From WHSM01 sp050701635 (GTDB taxonomy: Bacteria; Actinomycetota; Actinomycetes; Mycobacteriales; Micromonosporaceae), in the NCBI GenBank assembly GCA_050701635.1, contig JBOGDF010000096.1, positions 1 through 15,798 on the forward strand: a stretch of DNA of 15,798 nt, in the 5' to 3' direction. Both the position numbers and the translations under genes were made by a program. Shown here in pieces: positions 14,410 through 15,798 of the stretch. How positions within the stretch are numbered: the stretch's first letter is position 1; every line of letters begins with the position of its first letter. Under the pieces are notes generated by a model that saw only the letters and a program-made list of their open reading frames with translations, was not told the origin of the DNA and searched no databases.

Positions 14410-14702
14410 CGGCGGCTCTCTTCTCCCAGTGGGGGCGCCGGTACGCCCGACCGGTCATGATGCCATCGCCGGTACGGTCGGGGTGGCCCCGACGCGCGTT
14501 CCGCTACTGGTGCGGCTGCCCGACCGGGAGGTAACATTCCGCGTTCGTAACCTTCGGGAAGTCAGCGGCGTCGGCTGACCGGACCTGGTACGGCCAGCCG
14601 AACATGTCGACGCACTGTGACCGTTACCAGGACGCGACCACTGCGGCCGGACCGGCCGTGCTCACGGGCAGTATCGTGTCCGCGGGGGAAGGAGACTGAC
14701 GG
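14410..14702. promoter_or_regulatory. Divergent promoter region with several repeats
   Basis: This stretch between two divergent genes carries no supported gene. It holds a perfect hairpin GTCGGGG-TGG-CCCCGAC (14477-14493), a direct repeat GTAACATTC/GTAACCTTC (14531-14539 and 14547-14555, 16-base period), and an inverted repeat GTCAGC-N7-GCTGAC (14561-14579). TATCGT (about 14672-14677) could be a -10 for the right-hand gene, but I see no matching -35. AAGGAG (14689-14694) is that gene's ribosome site, 8 bases before its ATG. Confidence 0.45.
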
Positions 14703-15798
14703 ATGCGGGTGCTCGGCATCGATTTCGGCACGTCCAACACCGTGGCCATGCTGCGGATGCCCGACGGGCGGGTGCGGCCGCTGTTGTTCGACGGCTCACC
14801 GATGCTGCCCTCGGCGGTGTATCTCGCACCGGACGGCCGGATGCTGGTGGGTCGCGACGCAGAGCGCAACGCCCGGGTCGATCCCACCCGGTTCGAGCCC
14901 AACCCGAAGCGACGCATCGACGACGGCACGATCTTCCTCGGCGAGCAGGAGCTCCCGGTGCCGCGCGTCATGGCGCACGTACTGGAGCAGGTGCTCACCG
15001 AGGCCCGCCGGCAGATCGGCGGAAACCCCGCCGAGGTACGGATGACCCACCCCGCCCGCTGGGGTGAGCGCCGGCGCAGCATCCTGGTCGAGGCCGCGCG
15101 GCTCGCCGGGCTGCCCCGTCCGCAGCTGATCGCCGAGCCGGTCGGCGCCGCCAGCTACTTCACCGCCGTGCTCGGCACCGCGGTGCCGGTGGGCCGTTCG
15201 CTGTCCATCTACGACCTCGGCGGCGGCACCTTCGACGCCACGGTGGTACGCCGTACCCAGACCGGCTTCGAGGTGCTGGCCGAGGAGGGGCTGCCCGACG
15301 TCGGCGGCCTCGACTTCGACCACGCGATCGTGGAACACCTCGGCAAGACGTACCGGGACAGCCACGCCGACACCTGGGCGAAGCTGATCAACCCGCAGGA
15401 GGCGGGGGACCGCCGCTACCGCCGCATGCTGTACGAGGACGTACGCGGCGCCAAGGAGATGCTCTCTCGTACCTCCAGCGCCGACATCCACCTGCCGGCG
15501 CTCGAGGTCGACGCGCACCTGACCCGCGAGGAGTTCGAGTCGCTGGTCAAGCCGTACCTGGAGCGTACGGTCGAGTGCCTCAAGCGCACCATCGCGCAGG
15601 CCCGGCTGCAGCCCAAGGACATGGTGGGCATCTTCCTGGTCGGCGGCTCCAGCCGAATCCCGATCGCGGGCCACCTGATCCACACCGAGCTCGGGGTGGC
15701 ACCGACCACGCTCGAGCAGCCCGAGACCGTCGTGGTGGAAGGCTCGCTCGCGGTAGGCGGCCCGAGCGGCGCCCAGCGCCGGCCGGTCTCCGGCATGC
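14703..15798 (+). CDS. Hsp70/DnaK-like family ATPase, N-terminal part (3' end outside window)
   Basis: The first 365 residues of an Hsp70-family protein; the frame is still open at the window edge. The ATPase domain is almost complete: phosphate-1 GIDFGTSNTVA (5-15), LIAEPVGAASYF in the connect-1 region, phosphate-2 YDLGGGTFDATV (170-181), DVGGLDFDHAI, and the adenosine motif VGGSSRIP (313-320). Cys occurs only in ECLKRTI. It starts MRVLGIDFGTSNT rather than with the DnaK sequence, and no grpE, dnaJ or hspR gene is adjacent, so it is probably not the main DnaK. Actinobacteria carry many such stand-alone Hsp70-like proteins with variable C-terminal parts, which cannot be seen here. The start is an ATG with AAGGAG 8 bases upstream. 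Confidence 0.88.
   Translation, partial: MRVLGIDFGTSNTVAMLRMPDGRVRPLLFDGSPMLPSAVYLAPDGRMLVGRDAERNARVDPTRFEPNPKRRIDDGTIFLGEQELPVPRVMAHVLEQVLTEARRQIGGNPAEVRMTHPARWGERRRSILVEAARLAGLPRPQLIAEPVGAASYFTAVLGTAVPVGRSLSIYDLGGGTFDATVVRRTQTGFEVLAEEGLPDVGGLDFDHAIVEHLGKTYRDSHADTWAKLINPQEAGDRRYRRMLYEDVRGAKEMLSRTSSADIHLPALEVDAHLTREEFESLVKPYLERTVECLKRTIAQARLQPKDMVGIFLVGGSSRIPIAGHLIHTELGVAPTTLEQPETVVVEGSLAVGGPSGAQRRPVSGM

Noticed and set aside
1..15798. Mobile elements, tRNA genes, CRISPR arrays
   Set aside because: No transposase or integrase, terminal inverted repeats, tRNA cloverleaf signals or regularly spaced repeats were seen, and base composition is even across the window.

Overview
The window is GC-rich DNA (roughly 70% GC by eye) from an actinobacterium. 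GTG and TTG starts, 1-4 base stop/start overlaps, an rbpA gene and a polyprenol-phosphate mannose synthase all point there. Codon habits and gene content suggest Micromonosporaceae (a Micromonospora-like genus); that family call is inference. No tRNA, rRNA, insertion sequence, phage gene or CRISPR array was seen.

Region 1 (1-6119, + strand) is most of an operon for lysine breakdown through 3,5-diaminohexanoate. The order is kdd (3' end only), a YtcJ-like amidohydrolase, kamD, kamE, kal, and a GlmL/MutL-family ATPase. KamDE is the B12- and PLP-dependent lysine 5,6-aminomutase. Kdd oxidises its product, and Kal deaminates 3-aminobutyryl-CoA after a cleavage step whose gene (kce) is not in the window. 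The GlmL-like protein is probably a partner or reactivator of the mutase. The amidohydrolase is the unexpected member. The junction between it and kamD carries a 32-bp-period tandem duplication of the start/stop overlap.

Region 2 (6120-6557) has no supported gene. It holds a TTGACA-type promoter candidate and, about 270 bases downstream, a perfect 11-bp hairpin terminator, so a non-coding RNA is possible.

Region 3 (6558-10939) has an endonuclease/exonuclease/phosphatase-family enzyme (-), then lnt-ppm1-fxsA (+) for lipoprotein acylation, mannosyl donor synthesis and a small membrane protein. Convergent to these is rbpA (-), an RNA polymerase-binding activator with a well-matched SigR-type promoter (GGGAAT-N19-GTTG). 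A long bidirectional hairpin separates fxsA and rbpA.

Region 4 (11212-12264, +) is a metal-resistance module: a CmtR-like ArsR sensor overlapping a cation diffusion facilitator with unusual metal-site residues and a Cys-rich tail.

Region 5 (12305-14409, -) pairs a UMF1/Atg22-like major facilitator with thymidine kinase in one transcription unit. Region 6 (14703-end, +) is a DnaK-like Hsp70-family ATPase cut by the window edge, divergent from the transporter across a 293-bp region with several repeats.
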